A DNA stretch of 64,000 bases, from positions 1,178,001 to 1,242,000 of the forward strand of contig NZ_FPJG01000006.1 of NCBI RefSeq assembly GCF_900119165.1, in the 5' to 3' direction. Each line of letters begins with the position of its first letter. Position 1 is the first letter of the stretch. Under the pieces are notes generated by a model, which ran no database searches, was not told the DNA's origin, and was given only the letters and a program-made list of their open reading frames with translations. The stretch is from Amycolatopsis australiensis (GTDB taxonomy: Bacteria > Actinomycetota > Actinomycetes > Mycobacteriales > Pseudonocardiaceae). Shown here piece after piece: positions 7,572-15,403 of this stretch. A program made the translations under genes and the position numbers.

Positions 7572-9263
7572 ATGAGGCTTTCAACCCGGCTCGCGGTACT
7601 CGCCGCGGCCGCGCTGGCGACGACGGCGGTGACCACCGCACCCGCGTTCGCCGGTCAGCGCCCGGACCCCACCACCGACGTCCGGATCATCGCGTTCAAC
7701 GACCTGCACGGGAACCTCGAGCCGCCGAGCGGCTCCAGCGGCCGCGTCACGCAGTCCGACGGGACCACCGTGGACGCCGGCGGTGCGGCTTACCTCGCGA
7801 CGCACGTGAAGCAGCTTCGCTCGCAGGTGCGCAACTCGCTCGTGCTGTCCGCCGGGGACAACATCGGCGCGTCGCCGGTGATCTCGGCGCTGTTCCACGA
7901 CGAGCCGACCATCGACTTCCTCAACCAGCTCGGCGTCGGCGCGTCCGTCGTCGGCAACCACGAGTTCGACGAGGGCTACCAGGAGCTGCAGCGCATGCAG
8001 TTCGGCGGCTGCCACCCCACCGACGGCTGCCAGTTCCAGCCGCAGTTCAAGGGCGCGAACTTCCCGTTCCTCGGGTCCAATGTGTACTTCACCAACGGCC
8101 TGCCCGCGCTGTTGCCGTTCACCGTCAAGTTCGAAGGCGGCGTGCCGATCGGCATCATCGGCGCGACCCTGAAGGACCTGCCGACGGTCGTCACGCCGGA
8201 GGCCATCAAGGGCCTGAAGTTCGGTGACGAGGTCGAGGCGATCGACCGCACCGCGAACCTGCTCGACTTCTTCGGCGTCAAGTCGCAGATCGTGCTGCTG
8301 CACCAGGGCGACAGCACCGAGGTCGAGGGCCCGAACGACTGCAAGCTGCGGCCCGGCCCGGCCGCCGCGATCGCCGCCGCGGTCACCCCGAAGGTCGACG
8401 CGATCTTCACCGGGCACAGCCACCAGCAGTACAACTGCGTGATCAACGACCCGGCGGGCCAGCCGCGGCCGGTCATCCAGGGCTCGTCGTTCGGCAGGCT
8501 GCTCTCGGTCATGGACCTGAAGATCGACCTGAAGACCCGGGACGTCGTCCGGTCGCAGACCAAGGCGCGCAACGAGATCGTCACCCGCGACGTCACGCCG
8601 GACCCGGCCGTGGCCGCGCTGGTCGCCGACGCCAAGACGAAGGCCGCGCCGATCGCGAACAAGCCGGTCGGGACCATCACCGCGGACCTGCCGGCGGCGG
8701 GCAACGCGGCCGGTGAGTCGCCGCTCGGCGACGTCATCGCCGACGCACAGCTCGCGGGCACCCAGTCGAACAACGCGGTCATCGCCATCACCAACCCGGG
8801 CGGCATCCGCGCCGACCTGACGTACAAGTCGTCGCCGAACGGCGAGGGCGACGGCGTGGTGACCTACGGCGAGGCGTTCACCGTCCAGCCGTTCTCGAAC
8901 ATCATGCAGACGATCACGCTGACCGGCGCGAACCTGAAGAACGTGCTGGAGCAGCAGTGGCAGGGCACGACCACGCGCATCCTGCAGATCTCGAGCTCGC
9001 TGCACTACAGCTACTCGGCGTCCGCGCCGCAGGGCTCGCGGGTCTCGAACATCACGGTCAACGGCACGCCGGTCGACCCGGCGGCGTCGTACCGCGTGTC
9101 GGTGAACAACTTCCTCGCCGCCGGCGGTGACGGCTTCACCGAGTTCACCAAGGGCACCAACCTTTCGGGTGGTCCGGTGGACCTGGACGCGCTGATCGCG
9201 TACCTGGGCACCCACCCGAACCTGGCCCCGCCGGCGGCGGACCGGATCACGCGGCTGCCGTAG
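7572..9263 (+). CDS. secreted bifunctional metallophosphatase/5'-nucleotidase, 563 aa
   Basis: UshA/CD73-like enzyme that hydrolyses extracellular nucleotides or cyclic nucleotides for phosphate and nucleoside recovery. A Sec signal peptide (MRLSTRLAVLAAAALATTAV ... AFAGQ) is followed by the N-terminal dimetal domain with NDLHGNLE, GDNIGASP, GNHEFDEG and GHSHQ. The C-terminal nucleotide-binding domain shows NPGGIRADL and the substrate-clamp segment QPFSN. No LPXTG or C-terminal helix is present, so the protein is released. The ATG is preceded by CGGAGGAAA, a good ribosome site. Confidence 0.93.
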   Translation: MRLSTRLAVLAAAALATTAVTTAPAFAGQRPDPTTDVRIIAFNDLHGNLEPPSGSSGRVTQSDGTTVDAGGAAYLATHVKQLRSQVRNSLVLSAGDNIGASPVISALFHDEPTIDFLNQLGVGASVVGNHEFDEGYQELQRMQFGGCHPTDGCQFQPQFKGANFPFLGSNVYFTNGLPALLPFTVKFEGGVPIGIIGATLKDLPTVVTPEAIKGLKFGDEVEAIDRTANLLDFFGVKSQIVLLHQGDSTEVEGPNDCKLRPGPAAAIAAAVTPKVDAIFTGHSHQQYNCVINDPAGQPRPVIQGSSFGRLLSVMDLKIDLKTRDVVRSQTKARNEIVTRDVTPDPAVAALVADAKTKAAPIANKPVGTITADLPAAGNAAGESPLGDVIADAQLAGTQSNNAVIAITNPGGIRADLTYKSSPNGEGDGVVTYGEAFTVQPFSNIMQTITLTGANLKNVLEQQWQGTTTRILQISSSLHYSYSASAPQGSRVSNITVNGTPVDPAASYRVSVNNFLAAGGDGFTEFTKGTNLSGGPVDLDALIAYLGTHPNLAPPAADRITRLP

Positions 9264-9301
9264 TTCCCGTTTCTGCAAGACACCTGGTCGACAATGAACC
9301 C

Positions 9302-9628
9302 ATGACGACCTGGGAAGACGTCGTACGCCTGGCCTCGGAACTGCCCGAGGTCGAGGCGTCGACCTGGTACCGCACGCCCGCGCTGAAGGTGGCGGGCAAA
9401 GGGTTCGCGCGGCTGCGCACCGAGGCCGAAGGCGGCCTGGTCGTGATGTGCGGGCTCGACGAGAAGGCCGCGTTGCTGGACTCCGGCGACGCGGCCTTCT
9501 TCACGACACCGCACTACGACGGCCATGGCTCGATCATCGTCGACCTGGAGCGCGTCGACGTCGATCAGCTGCGCGAACTGCTCGAAGAGGCGTGGCGGCT
9601 GAAGGCGCCGCCCCGGCTCACCAGGTGA
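9302..9628 (+). CDS. MmcQ/YjbR family protein, 108 aa
   Basis: Small CyaY-fold, DNA-binding-like protein of the MmcQ/YjbR group. It opens with TWEDVVRLASELPEVEASTW and contains the family segment LKVAGKGFARLRTEAEGGLV. The family role is unknown, though some members are tied to DNA repair. Its last 11 bases overlap the 3' end of the convergent GNAT gene. Confidence 0.85.
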   Translation: MTTWEDVVRLASELPEVEASTWYRTPALKVAGKGFARLRTEAEGGLVVMCGLDEKAALLDSGDAAFFTTPHYDGHGSIIVDLERVDVDQLRELLEEAWRLKAPPRLTR

Positions 9629-10151
9629 GCTCGCCCTTGAGCATGCTCATCAGGATCATGTCGTGGCGCTCGCCGTCCAGCCCGACGAACGACTCGCGGT
9701 GCCGGCCCTCCTCGACGAAGCCGATCTTGCGGTAGACGTGCCGGGCGGCCTCGTTCTCGGCGACCACCCAGAGCGTGATCTGGTGCAGGCGCATGTTGTT
9801 GAAGCCGTACCGGCACATCAGCCGCAGGGCTTCGGTGCCGTAGCCGCCGCCGCGGAACTCGGCGTCGCCGATGTAGACGTCCAGCTCGGCTTCGCCCACT
9901 TCGGGAACGGCATCACGCAGGTCGATGACGCCGATGAGCTTGTCATCGGCCTTGGCCACGATGCCGAGGACGACCTTCTCGTAGGTGTTGACCGCGCGCT
10001 CCTCGCAGCGCTTGCGGACCTGGGCCAGCGACAGCGGGTGGTCGTTGGTCATCCAGCGGCCGACCTCGGGGTCGTGCAGCCATGGGTGCAGCCGGTCGGC
10101 GTCCTCCGGTTCGAGCGCCCGCAGCCGGACGAGCTCCCCCTCGAGCAGCAA
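9618..10151 (-). CDS. GNAT family N-acetyltransferase, RimJ/RimL-like, 177 aa
   Basis: Acetyl-CoA-dependent acetyltransferase. LVRLRALEPEDADRLHPWL and the WMTNDHP segment are typical of the RimJ/RimL and spermidine-acetyltransferase subgroup. The acetyl-CoA pyrophosphate loop is RGGGYGTEAL (about residues 118-127), followed by NEAARHVYRKIGFVEEG, the usual substrate-side helix. Substrate may be a protein N-terminus or a small amine. The DUF385 gene lies eight bases upstream on the same strand, so the two probably form an operon. Confidence 0.88.
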   Translation of the reverse strand: MLLEGELVRLRALEPEDADRLHPWLHDPEVGRWMTNDHPLSLAQVRKRCEERAVNTYEKVVLGIVAKADDKLIGVIDLRDAVPEVGEAELDVYIGDAEFRGGGYGTEALRLMCRYGFNNMRLHQITLWVVAENEAARHVYRKIGFVEEGRHRESFVGLDGERHDMILMSMLKGELTW

Positions 10152-10159
10152 GGTTCCCC

Positions 10160-10537
10160 CTAGTCCCGCTTGAGCAGCAGGAAGTCGTGGACGTTCAGCA
10201 GGCCGAGGACCTGCCGCACGGGTGTCGGCATCGCTCGGCGCGACTCATCATGCACGACCTCCGCGCCGTGCACGCGGTAATTACGGCGCCGGGTGATCAC
10301 CGTGGCGCCGTCCGCGGCCAGGACGTTCTTCACCCAGTCGGCGTCCGGCCCGTAGGTGAGGGCGACGACGAAGCCGCCGGGCGTGCGGAAGACGTTCACC
10401 GGCGTGCGGTACTCCCGGCCGGACTTCCGTCCTTTGTGGACGATCATGCCGAAGCCGGGCGCCCAGGGGGCGACGTGCTTGTTGATCCGGTTGGTCGCGA
10501 CGCGGTTGAAGCGGGCGAGTCCCTTGGGTAGCACCAT
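10160..10537 (-). CDS. nitroreductase family deazaflavin-dependent oxidoreductase (DUF385), 125 aa
   Basis: Small split-barrel protein of the F420H2-dependent quinone reductase (Ddn-like) family. The signature is the core HKGRKSGREYRTPVNVF (about 34-50) followed by GPDADWVKNVLA, which shape the F420-binding groove. Family members reduce quinones or enones with coenzyme F420, which is common in actinomycetes. It is the first gene of a two-gene unit with the GNAT gene. A 13-bp palindrome in an A/T-rich island lies just upstream. Confidence 0.9.
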   Translation of the reverse strand: MVLPKGLARFNRVATNRINKHVAPWAPGFGMIVHKGRKSGREYRTPVNVFRTPGGFVVALTYGPDADWVKNVLAADGATVITRRRNYRVHGAEVVHDESRRAMPTPVRQVLGLLNVHDFLLLKRD

Positions 10538-10548
10538 GCGGACATAAT

Positions 10549-10561
10549 ATCAACGATTGAT
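10549..10561. promoter_or_regulatory. palindromic operator-like site before the DUF385 gene
   Basis: ATCAACGATTGAT is a perfect inverted repeat (ATCAA/TTGAT around CGA) in an A/T-rich island 12 bases before the start codon of the DUF385 gene. Its position fits a repressor site. The regulator is unknown. Confidence 0.4.
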
Positions 10562-10623
10562 GAATTATTCTCGTGATGACCCCGGATCCCCGCCGCGGTT
10601 GACCCGATGGTGGGATATGGCGC

Positions 10624-11274
10624 ATGTCGACCGAATGGCCGCTGCGCCAGGACCCGGAAGCGCCGGTGATCATCGCGTACGCGCTGGTTTCCGACCCTGG
10701 TTCGCTCGGGTTCGTGGTCCTGGACGACGAGGACGACTGGTTCATCAGCGACGGCACCGAGCTGTCCGACGACGTGCAGGTCAACCGCGAAAGCTTCCGC
10801 AAGATGTCGCTGCGCGAAGCCGTCGAGCTGCTGCCGGAGCTGACCGCGCTGGCGGACCTGCCGACCGGGATGGCCGCCGACTGGGACCCGGAGCGCCGCA
10901 CGTGGCTGCTCTCGTCGGTGACCGGTTCCGACGACGAGGACGAGGACGTCCGGTTGCTGGCCCAGCGCCGCGCCGCGTGGCAATACGAGGGCTCGCCGGA
11001 CGACGAGGCCCAGATCAGCACGGGCCTGACCGAGATCCCGACGGCACCGGACGCGCCGGCCCGAGCGGTCCGCCAGGTGGTCCGCGAACAGGACGGCACC
11101 TGGCTGTTCGTCGGCTTCGAGGTCCCGGAGGCGGAGGACTTCGAGGTCGAGGGCCTGGAACTGGAGCACGTCGCGGGGCTGTACCCGGACGTGCGCAGCG
11201 TGCTGAAGGCCGCGCCGGGCCAGGTCTACGACCGCGCGACCCCGGACTCCGAGTGGGAACTCGTCGAGGGTTGA
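10624..11274 (+). CDS. acidic hypothetical protein, 216 aa
   Basis: No family is recognised. The protein is strongly acidic (runs such as DDEDD and SDDEDEDV) with no membrane segment or signal peptide, so it should be a soluble cytoplasmic protein. Two halves, about 1-95 and 130-216, each contain short hydrophobic strands ending in acidic turns (VVLDDEDDWFIS and WLFVGFEVPEAEDFEVEG). The ATG is preceded by a GGGATATGGCGC stretch with weak ribosome-site match. Codon use matches the neighbours. The decayed P450 remnant begins right after its stop codon on the other strand. Confidence 0.7.
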   Translation: MSTEWPLRQDPEAPVIIAYALVSDPGSLGFVVLDDEDDWFISDGTELSDDVQVNRESFRKMSLREAVELLPELTALADLPTGMAADWDPERRTWLLSSVTGSDDEDEDVRLLAQRRAAWQYEGSPDDEAQISTGLTEIPTAPDAPARAVRQVVREQDGTWLFVGFEVPEAEDFEVEGLELEHVAGLYPDVRSVLKAAPGQVYDRATPDSEWELVEG

Positions 11275-11280
11275 CACATC

Positions 11281-11780
11281 TTTCGGGGGCCCGGGGCGAA
11301 GCCGCGGTCTTCGAACGCCGCGGGATCGCGGTTCGCCGCCAGGATCGAGACGAGGATCGGGCCGCATGACCCGGCCGCCGATCTCGACGTCCTCGGTGGG
11401 GAACCGCCAGGTCGCGTTCTGCGGCGTGCGGCCGGAGCGTCTCTTCGATGACGGCGGCGCGGTGCTGCGAGTCTTCCCGCGCTCGATCGGCTTCGTCCGG
11501 GGAGACCGGTCGAGACGAGCCTGACGGTCGTCTCGTGCCCGCCGACGAGGATCAGGAAGGCCATCGACGACCTCGGTCACCAGCCGTTCCAGGGCGTCGG
11601 TGGCTTCCCGGACCTTGGAGCCGTCCGTGTCGTCGGTTGGCCGCCACCTGTTCGTCGGTCAGCGCCGCTCGGGAAGCCGAGCCGGTGCGGTGGTCGTTCG
11701 CGTAGCCAGGCGTAGGCGGGTGAGGGGTCGCGATCGAAGTCCGGACCGGACAGCTCGGCCTCTGCCATGCCGTCCACCGC
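11281..11780 (-). pseudogene. decayed cytochrome P450 fragment (frameshifts, internal deletions, no heme loop)
   Basis: Pieces of a bacterial CYP lie in order on the minus strand but in different frames. DPSPAYAWLRERPPHR (about 11,690-11,750) is the usual CYP N-terminus. Next comes AFLILVGGHETTV (11,525-11,565), the I-helix. ATWRFPTEDVEIGGRVMR (about 11,360-11,415) is the segment after the K-helix, and ILAANRDPAAFEDRGF (about 11,300-11,350) comes just before the heme loop. The whole remnant spans about 500 bases against about 1,200 for an intact gene, and the Cys heme-binding loop is missing. It cannot encode a working enzyme. Confidence 0.8.
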
Positions 11781-11886
11781 GCCCGCGCGAGAATCCAGGC
11801 CACAAGTGTCCCGGAGCGGCTTCGCCCGTTCGTCCTTACAGTGAGATCCGGCGATCGGCGCCGGTCAGGACCTGTGAGGAGCTGTC

Positions 11887-12237
11887 ATGCCCCAGTACGC
11901 CGCCATCATCTACGCCTCCGACGTCGACCCGACCCGGCCCGAAGCCGCCGAAATGATGAAGGACTACGACGAGTTCGGTGCCGGCGCCCGCGCGGTCATC
12001 CGCGGCGGTGCGGCGCTGTACCCGACGGCGACCGCGACGACGGTCCGCGTCACCGGCGGCAAGGGCGGCGACATCGTCACCAGCGACGGCCCGTACGCGG
12101 AGACCAAGGAAGCGCTGACCGGCTTCTACCTGCTCGAATGCGCCGACCTCGACGAAGCCGTCCAGGTCGCGGCGCGGATCCCGGGTGCCTGGGACGGCGC
12201 GATCGAGGTCCGGCCGGTCGTCGACTTCGGCAAGTGA
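11887..12237 (+). CDS. YCII/DGPF domain protein, 116 aa
   Basis: Ferredoxin-like YCII-related fold with the signature DGPYAETKEALTGFYLLE (about residues 68-85). Such DGPF proteins are encoded next to ECF42 sigma factors across actinobacteria. Their molecular role is unproven, though a link to antibiotic or redox stress has been proposed in Streptomyces. The ATG follows GTGAGGAGCTGTC, which contains a good GAGGAG ribosome site. The stop codon overlaps the GTG of the sigma gene by four bases, so both are translated together. Confidence 0.9.
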   Translation: MPQYAAIIYASDVDPTRPEAAEMMKDYDEFGAGARAVIRGGAALYPTATATTVRVTGGKGGDIVTSDGPYAETKEALTGFYLLECADLDEAVQVAARIPGAWDGAIEVRPVVDFGK

Positions 12238-13424
12238 CCGGCGCCGGGGACGCGGTCGCGCGGCTGGTCCGGGACGAGGGCACCCGGGTACTGGCCACGC
12301 TGGTCCGCGTCACCGGCAGCGTCGACCTGGCCGAGGACGCGGTCCAGGACGCCGTCGTGCGCGCGCTCGAGACGTGGCCGCGCGACGGCGTCCCCGCCAA
12401 CCCGCGCGGCTGGCTGCTGGTGGCGGCCCGGCGTCGCGCGGTCGACGTGGTCCGCCGCGAGGCGAAGCGCCTGGGGAAGGAGGCGGACGCGATGCCCGCC
12501 GTCGACCCCTGCCCGGACCCGGTCTCGGTCCGCGACGACCTGCTGCGCCTGGTCTTCACCTGCTGTCACCCCGCGTTGTCGCTGGAGGCGCAGGTCGCCT
12601 TGGCGCTTCGGACATTGGGCGGTTTGTCGACCGCGGAGGTCGCACGCGCGTTGCTGGTCCCCGAAGCGACGATGGCGAAGCGCCTGACGCGGGCGAAGCA
12701 GAAGATCGCGACGGCTCGGATCCCGTACCGGGTACCCGCGGCGGAAGAGCTGCCGGCGCGGCTGGCCGGAGTGGCGTCGACGGTGTACCTGATCTTCAAC
12801 GAGGGGTACACGGGCCGCGTGTCGCTGCTTTCCGAGGGCGTCCGCCTGGCGCGCCTGCTGGTCGAGCTGATGCCGGACGAGCCGACAGCGCTCGGGTTGC
12901 TGGCGTTGGTGCTGCTGCAGGACGCCCGCCGCGCGGCGCGGTTCCTCCCGGGCGGCGAGCCGGTGCTGCTGTCGGAGCAGGACCGTTCGAAGTGGGACGC
13001 GTCGCTGATCAAGGAGGGCGTCGCACTGGTGAGCGTCGGCTTGCGCCGGACGCCGTCGATACCGAACGCGTACGTGGTGCAGGCGGCGATCGCGGCCTGC
13101 CACGACCTCGCGCCCACGTACGCCGAGACGAACTGGGACGCGGTGATCTCCTGGTACGACGTGCTGTTGACGGTCCAGGACACCCCGGTGGTCCGCCTGA
13201 ACCGCGCGGCGGCGGTGGCCGAGCGGGACGGGCCGTCGGTGGCGTTGGCGCTGGTGGACGCGTTGCCGGAGCTGGCGGATTACCCGTGGTGGCATGCGTC
13301 GCGGGCGGAGTTGCTGCACCGCCTGGGTTCGCCGTCGGCCGGTGAGGCGTTGGACCGCGCGGTGGAAACCGGGCTTCCGGCGCCGCACGCCGCCCGGCTG
13401 CGAGCCCGAATTGACGGTAAATAG
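12234..13424 (+). CDS. ECF42-type RNA polymerase sigma factor with C-terminal extension, 396 aa
   Basis: Extracytoplasmic-function sigma factor. Region 2 contains DLAEDAVQDAVVRALETWP, region 4 contains LSTAEVARALLVPEATMAKR, and a helical C-terminal extension of about 200 residues (YLIFNEGYTG, RLARLLVELMPDEPTALGLL, LNRAAAVAERDGP) matches the TPR-like tail of group ECF42. This group has no anti-sigma factor and is instead linked to DGPF proteins, as seen here. I chose GTG 12234, which forms a GTGA overlap with the YCII gene. The 396-residue length is normal for the group. Confidence 0.9.
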   Translation: MTGAGDAVARLVRDEGTRVLATLVRVTGSVDLAEDAVQDAVVRALETWPRDGVPANPRGWLLVAARRRAVDVVRREAKRLGKEADAMPAVDPCPDPVSVRDDLLRLVFTCCHPALSLEAQVALALRTLGGLSTAEVARALLVPEATMAKRLTRAKQKIATARIPYRVPAAEELPARLAGVASTVYLIFNEGYTGRVSLLSEGVRLARLLVELMPDEPTALGLLALVLLQDARRAARFLPGGEPVLLSEQDRSKWDASLIKEGVALVSVGLRRTPSIPNAYVVQAAIAACHDLAPTYAETNWDAVISWYDVLLTVQDTPVVRLNRAAAVAERDGPSVALALVDALPELADYPWWHASRAELLHRLGSPSAGEALDRAVETGLPAPHAARLRARIDGK

Positions 13425-13462
13425 GCCGTGGTCGTATCGGCACCTTGGTCCTCCGCGCCCGG

Positions 13463-14275
13463 ATGGCATTGAATGACGTCATGAACGGCATCGAAGGCCC
13501 GGAAAAGCTGGACGAGGCACTCGCCAAGCGATGGAAATCGGCGGTGGCGAACTTCGGGGTCGTCATCGTGGTCGTGACGGTCGGGCTGGCCGCGCTGCGC
13601 CTGTTGTTCGTCTCGAAGGGTGACTGGGCGGTCATCGTTTCGCTCGTTTCCGCGATGAACGTCAAAACCATTCTTCTCGGTTCCCTGCTTCCGGCCGCGC
13701 CGGCGGTTTTCGTGTTGATTACCGTGGTTTTGGCGATCTACTTCGACAACCGGGCGATGGTGGACGCGTCGAACAGGCACGAGATGGATGTCTGGAAGCT
13801 CTCGTGCGTGGTGCTCGCGATCATCCTGCTGCCGTTCTCGACGTTCGCGGCGGCCGGGTCGGCGGTGCTGATGGGCGTGCTGTGGATGTTCGCCAGGCGC
13901 TTCAAGAAACGGCGTCTGGAGAGGGCGGCGCGCTCCGCCGGGCCGGGGGACGCACCGGACGCCGTGGCCGACCGGCTGGGCTTGGTGGCGGTTCCGTTCG
14001 GGATCTTCCTGGTGGTGTTGAACATGCTCGGCTCCCCGATTTGGCTGCCGGCGGAGCTGCTCGAACTGAAGGGCCAGCCGAACCGGGTGGTGAGCGTCCT
14101 CGACTCGGCGAACGGCGACCTGGTGCTGTGGTACGACAACACGACACAGGTGGTGCGGGTCAAGCAGGCGGATGTGCTTTCCCGGCAGATCTGCGACCGC
14201 CGTGGAAGCGCACTGTGGAGCCAGTCGATGACGTTCGTCTTCAACGGTGGCCCGAAGACGCCCCCGTGTCCGTAG
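13463..14275 (+). CDS. membrane protein of unknown function, 270 aa
   Basis: Three or four hydrophobic helices are visible (FGVVIVVVTVGLAALRLLF, LLPAAPAVFVLITVVLAIYF, LSCVVLAIILLPFSTFAAAG and VAVPFGIFLVVLNMLG), separated by a basic loop RRFKKRRLERAARSAG. The C-terminal 70 residues form a soluble beta-rich part (VVSVLDSANGDLVLWYDNTTQVVRV). No family is recognised. ATG codons at 13463 and 13481 are both possible starts; neither has a convincing ribosome site. The gene ends just before a hairpin terminator and the tRNA-linked insertion scar. Confidence 0.7.
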   Translation: MALNDVMNGIEGPEKLDEALAKRWKSAVANFGVVIVVVTVGLAALRLLFVSKGDWAVIVSLVSAMNVKTILLGSLLPAAPAVFVLITVVLAIYFDNRAMVDASNRHEMDVWKLSCVVLAIILLPFSTFAAAGSAVLMGVLWMFARRFKKRRLERAARSAGPGDAPDAVADRLGLVAVPFGIFLVVLNMLGSPIWLPAELLELKGQPNRVVSVLDSANGDLVLWYDNTTQVVRVKQADVLSRQICDRRGSALWSQSMTFVFNGGPKTPPCP

Positions 14276-14284
14276 CCGGACGAA

Positions 14285-14312
14285 GAAAGCCCCAGGGAGA
14301 CCTGGGGCTTTC
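14285..14312. terminator. hairpin terminator, left side of the tRNA-linked scar
   Basis: Perfect 12-base arms (GAAAGCCCCAGG/CCTGGGGCTTTC) around GAGA, with a T-rich end on the plus side. It terminates the membrane protein gene and resembles the terminator at 15173-15213, which supports duplication of the tRNA 3' flank. Confidence 0.8.
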
Positions 14313-14361
14313 TCGCTGAGAGCGGATGACGGGAATCGAACCCGCGTATTCAGCTTGGGAA
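14310..14361 (-). repeat. att repeat, left copy (displaced tRNA-Gly 3' half)
   Basis: 52 bases identical to 15212-15263, covering the tRNA from the anticodon loop through the 3' end and the flank. Sequence beyond position 14361 no longer matches tRNA. It is therefore the original 3' end displaced by integration. Confidence 0.85.
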
Positions 14362-14568
14362 CCAGGGTGATCATGCTCGACAGTGGCCCTGACCTGCGGA
14401 CGGAGCTGTCTTGCGGTACCCGCTGTTGACCTTGGTTGACCGGCCTGAATGGCACGCTAATGGCATGACCTGAGCCCCCACCCACACCTCCCCCGTCACC
14501 CCGATACGAAGCCAGCACGCGGCCGGTGCTACCGGCCGTTGTCACGATCCGGCTTCGGGGTGGCGGGT

Positions 14569-14795
14569 CTACCGATCTGGGAGCTTGTTGGTCAGGGCGT
14601 ACATGGCGCTGGTCAGGTCGGCGGCACCCTTGAGCGTGATCGACGGGTCTTCCATGTCCCTGAGCTGGTGGAAGATGGCCAAGAGTGCCTCGGCGGTTGC
14701 CAGGCTGATCGGATCGGCCTTGCTCTTGCCTGCTCGATGGCCCGGCGTGCTGCTGCGGCGTGAGCGCCTGCTGCGGCTCGGTCAGAGGTCGACAT
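14569..14795 (-). pseudogene. frameshifted small ORF of the element, unknown product
   Basis: A start MSTSDRAAAG at 14795 runs for about 25 codons, and a coherent second half (KADPISLATAEALLAIFHQL then RDMEDPSITLKGAADLTSAM to KLPDR, ending at the TAG 14571-14569) continues only in another frame. The second frame has no start codon of its own, so a frameshift is likely. The second half is helical and looks like a genuine protein, of the type of small conserved element genes. Function unknown. Confidence 0.45.
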
Positions 14796-14969
14796 GTCTT
14801 CGACCCTGCCAGCGGACGTGTGAACGGTAACTAGGCCGAAGAGCTGATCGCTGCCAGCGGCGGCGCGCTATGCGATCGATCGCTGCGGCAGGCCCACCCG
14901 GCGGCCGGCGGCCGGCGGAGCGGCAAGCCGTCCGTGCCGCGAGCGGGTGGGCCGCCGTACGGCAGGTGA

Positions 14970-15128
14970 CGTGCGCGCCGCCGCTGGCGGCGCCTTGACC
15001 AGCGGGCGACCAGTGACGCTGACAAGCAGATCGCGGACCGGCTGTCCAAGCTCGTCGACCGGCACCGCAAGGGCACCACCCCGGACGACGACGAAGATCA
15101 GGACGGCCAACCCTTCCCGGTCGGCTAA
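14970..15128 (+). pseudogene. C-terminal fragment, possibly of the element's integrase
   Basis: Reading toward the TAA at 15126-15128, the frame gives DADKQIADRLSKLVDRHRKG and then an acidic tail DDDEDQDG ending in PFPVG. It opens after a stop at 14967 with no credible start. It ends next to the direct repeats beside the att site, where AICE integrase genes normally end. Helical, charged tails like this are common in such integrases, but the catalytic part is absent, so the identification is only inferred. Confidence 0.35.
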
Positions 15129-15172
15129 TGGCACATTAATGGCACGCGAGAAGTGAAGGCCCGAGATAAAGA

Positions 15173-15213
15173 AAGCCCCAGGTCCACAATAGACACCGTG
15201 TGACCTGAGGCTT
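15173..15213 (-). terminator. intrinsic terminator of tRNA-Gly
   Basis: Read on the minus strand, 11-base arms (AAGCCTCAGGT/ACCTGGGGCTT, one mismatch) are followed by TTCTTTATC, a U-rich tail. It lies ten bases after the tRNA 3' end. The loop contains GTCTATTGTGGAC, a motif seen elsewhere in the window. Confidence 0.75.
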
Positions 15214-15263
15214 CTCGCTGAGAGCGGATGACGGGAATCGAACCCGCGTATTCAGCTTGGGAA
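15212..15263 (-). repeat. att repeat, right copy (within intact tRNA-Gly)
   Basis: 52 bases identical to 14310-14361. This copy forms the 3' half of the functional tRNA gene, so tRNA function was restored by the element on integration. Confidence 0.85.
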
Positions 15264-15293
15264 GCTGATGTTCTACCATTGAACTACATCCGC
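15223..15293 (-). tRNA. tRNA-Gly (anticodon CCC)
   Basis: The 71-base sequence folds into a full cloverleaf. The acceptor arms are GCGGATG/CATCCGC, the D-arm has GTTC...GAAC, and the anticodon stem is TCAGC/GCTGA with loop TTCCCAA, giving anticodon CCC for GGG codons. The T-arm is GCGGG/CCCGT around TTCGATT. The discriminator base is U and CCA is not encoded. It is the integration target of the element remnant on its 3' side. Confidence 0.95.
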
Positions 15294-15403
15294 AGTGCGT
15301 CGTCAGCATACACGGCGTCGTGATCCCCTTGTCCAGGCCCCTCCCTCCTTGACGTCCGCGTGTCATGTGACAACACTTGTTGTCGACCTCGGAGGTGAGT
15401 GCC

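Larger units (their letters stand above)
14310..15263. mobile_element. remnant of an integrative element at tRNA-Gly (AICE-like scar)
   Basis: Two exact 52-bp copies of the tRNA-Gly 3' half and flank (14310-14361 and 15212-15263) enclose about 850 bases. The complete tRNA is at the right end and only its 3' half at the left end, which is the pattern left by tyrosine-integrase elements of the pSAM2/AICE type. Inside both ends lie related motifs: AATGGCACGCTAATGGCA near 14452 and AATGGCACATTAATGGCA near 15127. They look like integrase arm sites. No intact integrase, Rep or transfer gene remains; only broken reading-frame fragments are seen. Confidence 0.75.

Noticed and set aside
14322..14361. 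Second tRNA-Gly gene at the left att copy
   Set aside because: Only the 3' half is present; there is no 5' half, D-arm or complete anticodon stem.
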